Below are positions 47,676 through 58,480 of a stretch of 64,000 bases of DNA, one piece after another. Position numbers and translations under genes: made by a program. The notes below the pieces were generated by a model, which saw only the letters and a list, made by a program, of their open reading frames with translations, was not told the DNA's origin and did no database searches. Source of the stretch: Talpa occidentalis (Eukaryota > Chordata > Mammalia > Eulipotyphla > Talpidae); the NCBI RefSeq assembly GCF_014898055.3, contig NW_023601104.1:46870699-46934698 (forward strand), given 5' to 3'. How positions within the stretch are numbered: position 1 is the stretch's first letter; each line of letters starts with the position of its first letter.

Positions 47676-49946
47676 GGGGGAGGGCTATAGATTTTATTGC
47701 TTTTTATTTACTTTCATTTTTTGAAGTAACATTGATTTACAGTATTGTATATGAGTTAGAGAAATAGGTTCATACTTCCTCAGAAATGTTATCACACCAT
47801 ACCACCACCAAAGCATCCATAATATTTCACCATTGGGTCTCCTCCCTTTTTTTGCTCCCCATTTTGGACATCCCGCTCTGGTCAACTCAATTCTACAGTC
47901 ATATTTCTAGGATTTGTTTTGGTTTAGTTTTTTTTTTTTAATTAATTAATTAATTTATTTATTTATTTATACAAGCACTGGGTACAGTCAGAAGCGCCAG
48001 AGGGTGAGAGAATTCACCAGAGCCAGAGCGGGGAGCAGAGCAGGCAGAAGGACCAAGTACACTGCTGAGGGGAGCAGCGGGCAGCAGGAGAGGTCTGCGC
48101 GCCATCTGGGATCCTCCTCCGGTGGCTGGGGAGCAGCCGGGGATCGAACCAGCGCTGCAGAGGCTGCGGGCAGCTTTGCAACCCAGCGCTCAACCCCTGG
48201 GCCACCAGGGAGGCCCAGTTTTGGTTTAGTTTTGACCGTTCCTTTGCTTTTGTTTTATTTCTCTATATTCCCAAATGAGTGAAATCATCCAGTATTTGTC
48301 TTTCTCCTTCTGACTTGTTTCACTTTGCATAATTCCCTCCAGTTCTATGCATGCTATTGCAAATAGCAAGAGTTCACCATTTTTTATAGCTGAATAGTAT
48401 TCCATTGTGTATATACACCATATCTTCTGATCCACTCATGTAGAATTGGGCACTTAGATTGTTTCTATAACTTGGCTACTGTAAGTAGGGCTGCAATGAA
48501 TACAGGAGAGCATATATCCCTTCAAATTAGTTTTTTTTTTTTTCATTCTGTGGATAAATACCAAAGAGTGAATAGAATTACTGGATCATATGGTATATTT
48601 ATATGTAATATTTTGAGAAACCTTGATATTGTTTTCCATAGATATTGGACCAGTCTACATTCCCACCAACACTATATGAGGGTTCCTTTGTCCCCACACC
48701 CTCACCATTTGTTCTTTCTGGTTTTTTGATATGGACCATTCTCACTAAAGTGGGATCTCATTGTGGTTTTGATTTGCATTTCCCTGATGATAAGTGATGT
48801 TGAATGTTTTACCATGTGCCTGTGGGCCATTTATATATCTTCTTTGGAGAAGTGTCTACTGAGCTCTTCTGTTCATTTTTTAAATTGTGTTTTTCTTTTC
48901 TTTTTTGTTGAGTCATATGATTTCTTTGTAGATCTTGGATATTAGTTCCTTATCAGATGTTTGATATGCAAATACTTTCTCCCATTCAGTAGGATGTCTT
49001 TCCATTTTAAGGACAGTTTCTTTTGCTATGCAGAGGCACTTTAGGTTGATATGGACCCATTTGGGGTTTTTTTGGTTGGTTTTTTTTTTTTTTTGCTTTT
49101 GTTTTTTTCTGCTATAAGAATGAAGTCCCCAAAGATACACTGAAGCCAACTTGAAACATAGTTTTGTCTGTTTTCTTCTATGTATTTTATTATGTTTGGT
49201 CTTATCCAACTTTTAATCAATTTTTCAGTTGATTTTTGTGTATTGTGTGAGATAGTGATCTAATTTCATTTTTCTGCCATTGGTTGTCCAGTTTCCCCTA
49301 CTCTATTTGTTTGTTGAAGTGGCTTTTTTTTTATCCATTGTATACACTTGACTCTTGCATAGATTACCTGTCCGCATAAATGTTAGTTTATTTCTAGCCT
49401 CTCAATTCTATTCCATTGTTATGTGTGTGTGTTTTCAGTCCATCATGTACTGTTTCCATTACTATATCTTTGTTATATTCTGAAGCCTGGGAGTGTGATG
49501 CCTCATTACTCTTCTCTTTGTCAAGTCTGCTTTGGCTATTTGGCCTCTTTTGTGGCTCCTTATAAATTTCAGTAATGTCTGTTCTGTTTCTTTGAAGACC
49601 ACCAGCTCTATTTCTTTGAAGACTGCCTTTGAAATTTTGTTAGAGATTGTATCAAATCTATATAGTGCTTTGGGTAAAATGGTCATTTTAACAATGTTAA
49701 TTCTTCTAATCCATGAGCAGGGAATGTCATTCCATTATGGTGTGTCTTCTTTCTTTTAGCAATGTCTTAAGTAGATCTTTTACCCCCTTTGTTCAGTTTA
49801 TTCCCAGGCACTTGATACTTTTTGATGCTGCTGTAAATTTGATTGTTTTCTAAATCTTTGTCTTCTAGATTATATATAAGAATGCAATGGATTTCTATAT
49901 ATGAATTTTATACCACTCTACTGTACCAATTTATTTTTCTAATAGG
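47676..49946 (-). mobile_element. L1 LINE, antisense, about 2.0 kb, carrying a SINE
   Basis: The left end is the reversed 3' UTR ('tgatttacagtattgtatat', 'ccataccaccaccaaagcat'), interrupted by the SINE at 47932-48217, then ORF2 in reverse: 'gaatagtattccattgtgta', 'cattcccaccaacactatat', 'cttatcagatgtttgatatg', 'ttgatatggacccatttggg' and 'cattttaacaatgttaattc'. ORF2 is interrupted by stops and T-runs. The target duplication GAAATAAACTTT (47664-47675) / GAAATAAGCTTT (49947-49958) places it inside an older repeat. The longest L1 piece of a single insertion here. Confidence 0.87.
47932..48217 (-). mobile_element. tRNA-derived SINE, subfamily A
   Basis: The tail at the left contains TTAATTAATTAATTAATT then (TTTA)n; the head at the right ends ggaggccc near 48216. 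The B box on the minus strand is GGTTCGATCC, intact; the A box is slightly changed (TGGCCCAGGGG). The perfect target duplication GTTTTGGTTTAGTTTT is at 47916-47931 and 48218-48233. Confidence 0.95.
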
Positions 49947-50350
49947 GAAATAAGCTTTTATGCTCTTTAACTACTGCTGTCATGAGATTTTTGTTACCAC
50001 AGCATATATTAGCCAAAGCTAACTAACGCACATTCCTAAAGGTTCATGACGTATTAAACATAAGATGCGTAAAGGATATAATATGCTAAAAAGTAACACA
50101 GTTTATTTTTGTATTTTATAATTTTCCTTTATTATAATTTTCTGCTTCTTGGGATTTTTAAAAAATGAGCATTTTTTTGCATTTTTTTTTTACTTTTAAG
50201 AACTTTACAAAAATTATATAAAATACAAAAAAGCTTCATAAATGGTTATAAAAACATAAAACATATCTAAATTCCACTAGCTCTTTTCAAGCTAATAGTT
50301 TTTAGAAATATGGGTTACACAGGTATACAGACACACAAGGTTGTTCAGTC

Positions 50351-50910
50351 TGTAACAGGGTGGTCCCCAGGAAAGGGAGAAGTTCCAGGTTCCCTGCCCC
50401 ACCCAAGGGAGGGTGGAGCTGAGCAGGAAGAGGAGAAGCTGCAGAAGAGACTGAGGAAGGAAGCAGGATGGAGCCAGGAGACACGTGAAGAAACTGCACT
50501 TGTCTTTTGGTCGTGGACTGGGTGACACAGATGTGGGTGAGACCCATGGGGAGGTGACAATGGCAGCTTTTATCTTGATGTTGATTTTGCTCTTTTCCTT
50601 CCGTGCTTGTCTGGTTGTTTCTGACCCTTTTCTGTGGGTCCCCACTGGAAGATGCTTTAGACGTGTGGCAGGCTTTGGGGCCTTGTTCTGGGCCGATCCC
50701 ATATGGATGGACTTTTACCCACGAGGGGATGGGTAACTTTGGGTGCTTGATTTAAAAACTAGATTTTTTGCCTTTCCTGTATTGTTTCCTAATTAAAGTT
50801 CCTTCCCATTAAAGTCTCATATGTTTTGTGTTGATGCGGCGGATGGCAGAACCCATTTAGAATAGGCAGGTTTGCGGGGTTTGGGCTGCCCCTCTCCCTG
50901 TCCTATAACA
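50351..50910 (+). mobile_element. Solo LTR, ERV family II, copy 2
   Basis: Starts TGTAACAGGGTGGTCCCC and ends GTCCTATAACA. It aligns by eye along its length with the 30.4 kb copy ('caatggcagcttttatcttg', 'tctgtgggtccccactggaa', 'aattaaagttcc', 'gatgcggcggatggcagaac'). The flanks carry a perfect 4-base duplication AGTC (50347-50350, 50911-50914). 560 bases, same orientation as copy 1. The antisense 136-codon frame (50292-50702) is not viral coding sequence. Confidence 0.92.
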
Positions 50911-52735
50911 AGTCTACTTTGTGGTATGGGAAGAAAAGGTGAGTAAGTGCTTCTATGTTCCAACACTGAAGCTTCTTGGTGACAGTAGAAAAATTGTGGT
51001 ACCATACAATATAGGATAGAACATTAAGAACAAATGTCTTTTCAGTGGAAAATTCCTTGGAGCAAAGTAATGATGCCAAAGATAAAGAGCAGAACCCTGA
51101 CTTATCCAAAAGGCAACAGAAAACAGCATTTATATAATGGTTTTGTGGCCTTCACAAAATTCTGAAAGTTAGTGATGCCCATCCTGTCCAGACACTGACC
51201 CCTTTTCCTGTGGACCCTCTCATTCTCTTTCTTTCCTACCTTGTCTCAGTGCCTTCAGTCTTTCACCCATTTTCTGCTTATTTTGTTCTTCTGAACCATC
51301 ATGGCCTCAGGATATTTTCCATTACTCAGAAATTTTTCCATTTCTATAAAAACAGTCAGGATGGAAGAGGGAATATGCATGGCTTTTCTGATGAAAGTTA
51401 AGTTGAAAGAGTTCTTCCTGTTCCCTCCTGGTGAAGAGTGAAGGTTGTAGAGAGGGATGGAAAACATGAGTGTTACTGATTTAGTCAAGGTTACTGCCCC
51501 AGAGGCAGAAGATTGTTTGCTTCGATAATGATTAGCCCAATGGGGTAGATGTTAGGGCTAGAAGCTTTCTTTTGTTGCTGCATAAGCATTGACTAATCGG
51601 TTTACTTGTTTTCCATTCAATAAGGCAAATCCATAAGCAGGGAGCTCCCTAGTTTTCTGACATGACATTGATGTAAAGCTTAAAAGATACTTTTCTTAAA
51701 AGCAGAGAGAACTGAATGGAGGTTTGATTCTGTGCCATGGTGATAATGAGGATCGGCTAAGGAGGTCTGTTACTGGCAGAACTGGTGTGTGCTTTAAGAC
51801 ACACGGTGGTGCCAAGAAACAATACAAAGTGTGAGAACAAGCAGACTGAGTCACCATCCATTGCAGATTCTAAATTGTACACTTCTGTCTCTATATATAG
51901 CATGTCAAAAGTGTCATTTCTGCTGTCATGAGAACTTTTTAGATTGTCACCACCATAAGTACAGCAACAGTAACATTTCTTTATATTAACTACATCTGAA
52001 TCCCACAGCAAGATGTAGTTTCCCCTGACACATTTGACTTGGGGAATATTAGGCTGGGAGAATCTCTGGGGGAAACAGGCCCTGCTTCTTGATTCTATGT
52101 AAAGAAAAGTCGTTCTGGTTGACATAGACTACAGAGTGTTGTACTTTTTTGGATCTGGCTGTCAGAAATCTCCAAGTATGGTGTGAAAGATGTATAATAT
52201 TCTTTCAGCAAGGCTATTTTTTAACCGGTATTATGTGGGTTTGAAAACAGAATGGGAGCACCCTCGTTAATAATCCTTCTGCGTCCTGATTGTGCAGCTG
52301 AGGTGCTGGAGGCGAGGGGCTGTCACATTTTCAAATGTAGGGGGAAAAAAATGTTTTAAGGGTCATATGTATTTCTCTTCTGTTATTTCTGTCTTAAAAA
52401 AAATATATCTTTGCTTCATTTGGGGAGAAAATTCTTATTTATGTATATATATTACAAAATAAAGGCTCCCTTTGTTACATAGGTCAAAACAATTCTGGGG
52501 AATGCCTTCGGGGATGTTTTAATGAATGATCTCTTATTTTTTCCTCTTCCTATGGTAAAAATAAATCTAGTTAGTCTCAAGAAAATAGAAGTGTTCCTAC
52601 TATAGGAAACTTACTATGACATGATGTAGCGAAAATTCACTTTAAACAAGCATTAAACACACCGATGCTCACAGTATGGGACAAAGATGAGAGAAAGAAG
52701 TCAGGGTCCTTACCTTCAAGGAGCTACCATATTAT
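50911..52735. other. Unassigned single-copy sequence, parts possibly conserved
   Basis: No gene recognised. 51490-51690 and 52000-52345 look least like transposon debris: balanced composition, ATTA cores and a GC-richer block at 52255-52330 ('cctcgttaataatccttctg', 'gattgtgcagctgaggtgct'). The 122-codon antisense frame at 51757-52125 has no domain I can recognise and no exon context. Regulatory function is a guess. Confidence 0.28.
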
Positions 52736-52739
52736 TTTT

Positions 52740-54890
52740 TTAAGCTCTAAAAACATTTTTTTTCTAAAAACACTGAAAATATTTACAGACAGTAAAATTC
52801 ACTGTGGTGTGTAAGTTTGTAATTTTCAAAAAATGCAGTCATGTAACTACCACCAAAATGAACGTAAAAAACACACTTTTTTTCACTCAAAAGTCCCTTT
52901 GTAGCAAACCCTGCCACACCCTGAAATTCTAGCAACAATTGTTTTCTGTCTCCATAATTTTACCTTTTCCAGATTGTTTTATAAATTCAATCCTACAGTA
53001 TACTATCTTTTAGGTCTAGCTTCTTGTACTTAACAAAAACACATTCCCTGTTATTGCCAACTAGAATTTCATTGTATATATGTACCACAGTTCTCTTACC
53101 AACGCAGTTGAAAGACATCTGGGTTTTTTAGTGCTTGATGATTACGAAAAAAGGTTGCTATCAATATTCATGTACAGGTTTTTGTATAAACATAAGCTTT
53201 TATTTCTCTTGGGTAAATATCTACTACTAGGATTGCTAGGTGATATGGTAAATGTATGAATAACTTTAAAGGATACTGGCAAACTCGCTCCAATGGTAGC
53301 TATACCATATTGTATTCCACTAGCTATATACAAGAATCCCATTTGCTCAGAATGCTTGCTCACACTTGGTATTGTCAGTTCTCTTTTTATTATTATCCAT
53401 TCTAATAGTTTGTAGTGGTATTTCAGTATGGTTTTAATTTGCTTTTCTCAAATGACTGATGTTGACTATCATTTCATGTGCTTATTTGTGATTGATATAT
53501 CTTCTTCAGTGATGTATGTATACAAATCTTTGGCTCATTTTGAAAATTAGATTCTTTGCTTTTTAATTGAGGTTTGAGAGTTCTTTATATTTTTTAGATA
53601 AAAATATTTCATTAGACACATTTTTTTCCAAATATTTTCAGTGTCTATGGCTTTTTATTCTTTTAGCAATGTCTCTTGTAAAGCAAGTTTTCATTTGGTT
53701 GAAATTCATCCTATCAGTTAATCTTTTGGTGCTTATGGTGCTACAGCAAGAAAATTTTTGTCTTCCCCAAAGTCACAAAGATTTTCTCTTACCTGTTCTA
53801 GAAATTTAATAGTTTCAGATATATTTGAGTTAATTTTTGTGTGATATATGGAGTTATTTCAAGGTTCCTTTTTTTTTTTTTTTTTGCTTTATCCAATTGC
53901 TTTAACACTATTTGATGAAAATATCATGCTTTCCTGATTAAGCTGCATTTGCACATCTGCCAAAAATCAATTGAATAAAATGTGTGGGTCTTCTTCTGAT
54001 TCTCAATTCCATTCTGTTGATCTATGTGTCCATCTTTTCACCAAAATCTGATTGCCTTAATTACAGAGTCTGTCACCATAAAAGGGTCAGACAGGCTTTT
54101 CACAATAGGCCCACAGTAGGTCTCTTGTCACCATGTATATGGGAACTAGAGGTCAATCAAGGCCTTAATCACCTTGGGGTTCTATTACTTAAAGAATGCA
54201 GATTTTCTGAGAGCAGTGAGGATCCTGAAGGTTAGGAGAAGCTTCTATCCTTAGCTAAGTCCTTAGCTCTTCTTTCTAATTGAAAGAAGAAATCATCTTG
54301 TCTGAAGTTTATGGCCCTTTTCCTAACCTAAGAATCAATTACTGCTCTTCTTTATGACTTAAAGAAAGTAGTTTGGGGGTTTAATGCAGTTATAGTTTCA
54401 GCAACAAACATTTTTTTCTCTAAGAATTTCATCTTCACTCTCAGATTAAGAATGAGGTCACTCCTTTCTTATCTGTCCTGTAAAGTCCCCCCCTCTCTGT
54501 CCTTTATGCCTCAGGTTCTAAAACACAGGATATATATTCCTGGTTCATTCCATTATTCTTTCGATTTTGCAACCATGTAAATTCTTTACAATAACATATG
54601 TTATTTAGTTGATTTTTCTTCCTTTACTAACCCCTCTAATGATATTTTTATTACTCATCCTACCTGTATCCAGAAGGATAACAATGATTTCTTTGTGCCC
54701 TGACAATTACTAAAGTTTTCTAGTAAATCTTAAGATCAGATTGTGTGAGTTGTCCAACTTGTTCTGTTTCAAAATTGTTTTGGCTATTCTTGCTCCTTTG
54801 CCTTTTCACATGAAATTTAGAATCAGCATGGTAATTTTTACAGAAATGTACTGTTGGGATTGTTGTTGATTCTATATTTTTGGGACATAA
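52740..54890 (-). repeat. Old L1 LINE (L1M-like), antisense, in two parts
   Basis: 52740-54055 follows the reverse of an old L1 3' UTR and ORF2 end: 'gtaactaccaccaaaatgaa', 'gattgctaggtgatatggta', 'cacacttggtattgtcagtt', 'ggttttaatttgcttttctc', 'tttgagagttctttatattt' and 'tgttgatctatgtgtccatc'. 54690-54890 resumes in ORF2 ('gttttggctattcttgctcc', 'gaatcagcatggtaattttt'). 54056-54690 between them is not L1-like to my eye and may be another insertion. A T-run lies at about 53870-53886. Confidence 0.68.
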
Positions 54891-54899
54891 ACTTCTGCA

Positions 54900-56100
54900 A
54901 AATGTAACTACAAATACCAAGAGGCATGCTATAATCAATCCACATGAGCCATTCCCTTTTGTGAGCTTGGCATTTGACAGTTACATAAATACCTCTCTTT
55001 TAGAACAATATCGATTGAATAAAGTATTGGGGCAAATATTAAAATTAAAACATCCATTTCTTGGTCAGACACATTCTGGTGGCTGGTCTCAGCATAAATA
55101 AAAACTTATTTATCAGATGTGCAAATCAACAGAATTACTCCTGGAAGTCAATATACGTTAGGCATAAAGAAGACAGTTCATCTTCCTAGCATACTCTGCT
55201 TAATTGTGTCAAGACAGCAAACTTAAAACTGGAAAGAAGACTCTGCCCAGAGATTGTGTGGTGTCATGTAGAGAACCACTGTTTTCTACAGGATCCCTGT
55301 CTGCTTATCCTAATTGAAGAATGACAACACAGCTGCTGCAGGACAAGGGCTCCAAGTTAAATTATGAGAAAGAGGGATGGCAAAGGGTATTTCATCATGT
55401 GGGATTCATTCCAGGTCCAAAATGAGCTTATGAAAAAAAGCCTGAAATTCACATTCATGGGGCCCAAAAATCACTAACATGTTAATATCATAGAAAAAAA
55501 TAGTACTTTTTCATTGGTTCATCTATACCCTGTTTGTTTCTTCCCTTCAAATGGATTGTTTGATGAATTGCCAGTTTTCTTGGTATCCTGCAGATTTCCA
55601 TTGTCTAAGTTGTAAAAATCTTTTAATTGCACCAAAGCAAGCACCCATCCTTTGTTGACATGGGGCTGGCTTGTGTATTGAGAAATTTTCAAACAAAGTC
55701 TGTGGATAAAAGTACAGCAGCATGTTTTGCACATTGAAGGGGAAAAATCAAAGAGACTGGTTTTTTTCTTGTTGTCACAAGTTTTCTGGCATCATTTTAA
55801 ATTTATTTATAATACTGCTGTCATTAATATTATGTTCACTTGGTTGAAATTATTTTTTTCTCCCCTTTAGAAATAGAGCTGCTCAGACTGATAAATAATA
55901 ACACATTATATAAGTACTGTGGATTATTTAACATCCTGATTAATGAGATATTTTCCACCCCAAAATGACAATCTTTAGAGCTTTGCAGATGTAAACTTGT
56001 CAATCTCAGGTCATGAATAGTGTTTTCATTTGAAAGACGAATCTGATACATTAGCAAAATGGTTAATTTTGCCCTCAAACCCTTTTAATGAAATCACTGA
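54900..56100. other. Candidate conserved non-coding region
   Basis: Repeat-poor sequence with many homeobox-like and SOX-like motifs ('gaacaatatcgattg', 'ctgtcattaatattatg', 'cctgattaatgagata', 'cctttgttgacatgg'). Texture resembles vertebrate long-range enhancer sequence, most clearly at 54900-55280 and 55500-56095. No exon or open frame of note. This is inference; alignment to other mammals is decisive. Confidence 0.28.
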
Positions 56101-57479
56101 TGGAATTAGAATGAAACGTTCTAACTGATCATGAAGTAGTACATACAGATGTTGAATGTCAATGCTATATACCTGAAACATAATGGATAAGCCAATGTTA
56201 CTTTATTAACAATTTATTTTTAATATAATGTTACAATACTAATAAAGAAAGAGATGAAAATTATTTGACCTTGTCTCTATGGTATTGAGCCAGACCAGAG
56301 AACACAAGCTCATGTAAGTTCAAAAACTTTTGTGAATATAGATTCAGATTCTGCTAGAGTTCTTTTCAATGTATTAGTAGATCAGCATGCCAAAATAGAT
56401 AAAGGAGATGGTGGTAAGGTGAGCAGACTATCAAGAGGATGAGGATACAACACAGCTCACCTACTGCAGCATCTCCTGTTCTGACCTTCCACAGGTATTC
56501 ATCTACTCATAGAGTGAGTAGGACTCTCATGCACTCTCCTCTCTATACTTTAGAGTAGAATATGGCAGTGGCATTGGTCCTGCACTATTAGCATGTGAAG
56601 GAATTCTTGGGGGCCTAGTTACCTATTTCCCCCATCATCAAATTTCTTATCAGGGCAGTAGATTGGGCCACGAGCAGGCACAGGTGTTTTTCCTCCAAAC
56701 ATGTTGCATTTAGAATCACTTGATCTTGCTTTTGGTCTCATTAGGCTACCTGTTTCTCTTTTTTAAGCATACTTCCATTGGTAGAGATATTGCTAGATGT
56801 TCCACTGCTTTAAGAAAAATATATGTCTACAATAAAACATTTACACCTCAGAGTCATCAGCCTCTGTGGCCAATTTTTTAACTGAACAAAGAGACCGAGG
56901 AAGTTGTCAAGAAGCTAGCTAGGATATAGATACAAGAGGAATTTGGTAATTACAGAATAAATTAAAGTTTAATTGCTTTGGATTATTTTTTGTAGGAATT
57001 TGTATTTTTAAAATGCTTCATGCAACCCAAATCATCCAAAATACATGATTTTTCAAAGCATGGAATGAAAAAGAGACCAAATTATTGATTTTAAAAAAAG
57101 TCACTCCAAGACTTTACAGATTTCTATATCACTGCATTCTCAGTCCCCCAGTCACTTCAGTTATAAAAAGTAGAATAAATTTCCTAACAGCATAGTTTAT
57201 TTAATCATAAAAACACATTAAAATCAAGTCATAGCTACATGAATAAGTATTCTTTATTGTGTCATAAGCTCCCCTGCTCTTTCCATGAGGAAAAAGGATC
57301 CCTCCTTACTACAAGGAAGTTCCCACCTGAATTCATGTTTGATGCAATCACACAGTCCGATGATTACATTCTTCTCACAATAATATCTGAGCATCCATAA
57401 GAGGAGATAAGACTAAGGGCAGAATTACTGCTGTTAGGGAGGAATTTAGAGAATGCTCAGCACAAGAATTTCATGGTTC
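56101..57479. other. Unassigned sequence with a possible L1 tail
   Basis: 56140-56215 ('caatgctatatacctgaaac', 'gccaatgttactttatt') may be a short old L1 3' remnant, plus strand. Nothing else recognised. Confidence 0.35.
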
Positions 57480-58480
57480 CTCTGAACTCTCACTGGAGAG
57501 TTCAAAGCAAGGACGGATGGGGGAAAGGGCCATAAGAAGTGCACTTGAGAGACTAGCCTCTCAGCGGTACCTGCACCTGGAGATAGTATCCCAGAAAACC
57601 TAAAAATAGTGATTTTAAGAGAGAAAAGGAAAACCATGAATATAAACATTTAACTCACCTCCACTCCCAACTGCCATGGAAATGACTACAGAGTACAAAC
57701 CTAGTATGCCAGTATCAGTGCTGGAAATGAGGGAAAAACAGTACTCACATGTCAGAACGTGGGAATTTCTACTGTTTTGAAAGTGATATGGAGGGCCAGT
57801 GTGTGGCTTTCCATATTGTGAGGTACCTGGGAAATAGGTACAGGAGACCCTGAAAGAACTCCACTAGCACCCTATAGCTAAGAGGAATGAGGGCAGGATA
57901 TGGGGCAGGCAGCCACAGTAAACAAAAAATAAGTGTAGATGAGCTTCCGTCTAGAGCAGATGGCCCCTATGAACCAAGAGTTGGCAGAGTAGGGCTTCCT
58001 CTGAAAGACATAGAAAAGATACTGTAAGTCAAAAGGAGACCATCTGGAGGAAGCAGAGGAAATGCCTTCCCTAAAATAGAATTACTGCAAGAAGAAAAGC
58101 TCATTTTATAAAATGTCTAATTTGGATTCTCAAAAATATATGTCAAATATCAAAAGAAAGGCGTTAAGAAAAGTCAAATTTCATGAAGGTAAAAAATAAA
58201 ACTGTCAACTAAAACCTGAGGAGGGGCAATGAACAGCAGACTGGATATTGCAGAAAATTCACATTAGTGAAATAGAAGAAAAGTTTCAAAATTCATCCAG
58301 AGGTGAAAGATAAGATAAAAATGATTTTAGAAAATATAAGTTCCATGAAAGAAAAATTCTAAATATCCAAACTGTGTATAAAAGATATAGAATGATACAA
58401 AATAAAAATGAGAAGGGAGAGAAACAGAAAGGGTATAAACAGAAAATTTAGAAATAGAACAGAAAAAATGTTTAATTTCT
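57480..58480 (+). repeat. Probable old L1 5'/ORF1-region remnant, sense
   Basis: Purine-rich sequence that loosely follows the sense strand of an old L1: 'cagcagactggatattgcag', 'gaaatagaagaaaagtttca' and 'gaaaatataagttccatgaa'. It would be the sense counterpart of the antisense stretch at 12.3-15.1 kb. No ORF1 protein frame survives. Confidence 0.38.

Larger units (their letters stand above)
47355..50035 (+). repeat. Old LTR-like mammalian repeat split by an L1
   Basis: The left half (47355-47675) has 'gtgacacttccagactaagg', 'aagctggggtccctaagtga' and 'caagaaataaacttt'. The right half (49947-50035) resumes 'gaaataagcttttatgctct' and 'gttaccacagcatatattag'. I know this order from an old dispersed mammalian element but do not name it firmly. 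The break coincides with the L1 edges and its target duplication. Confidence 0.55.

Noticed and set aside
30433..50910. A 20-kb provirus bounded by two LTRs
   Set aside because: Each LTR has its own distinct 4-base duplication and no retroviral gene sequence is seen between them.
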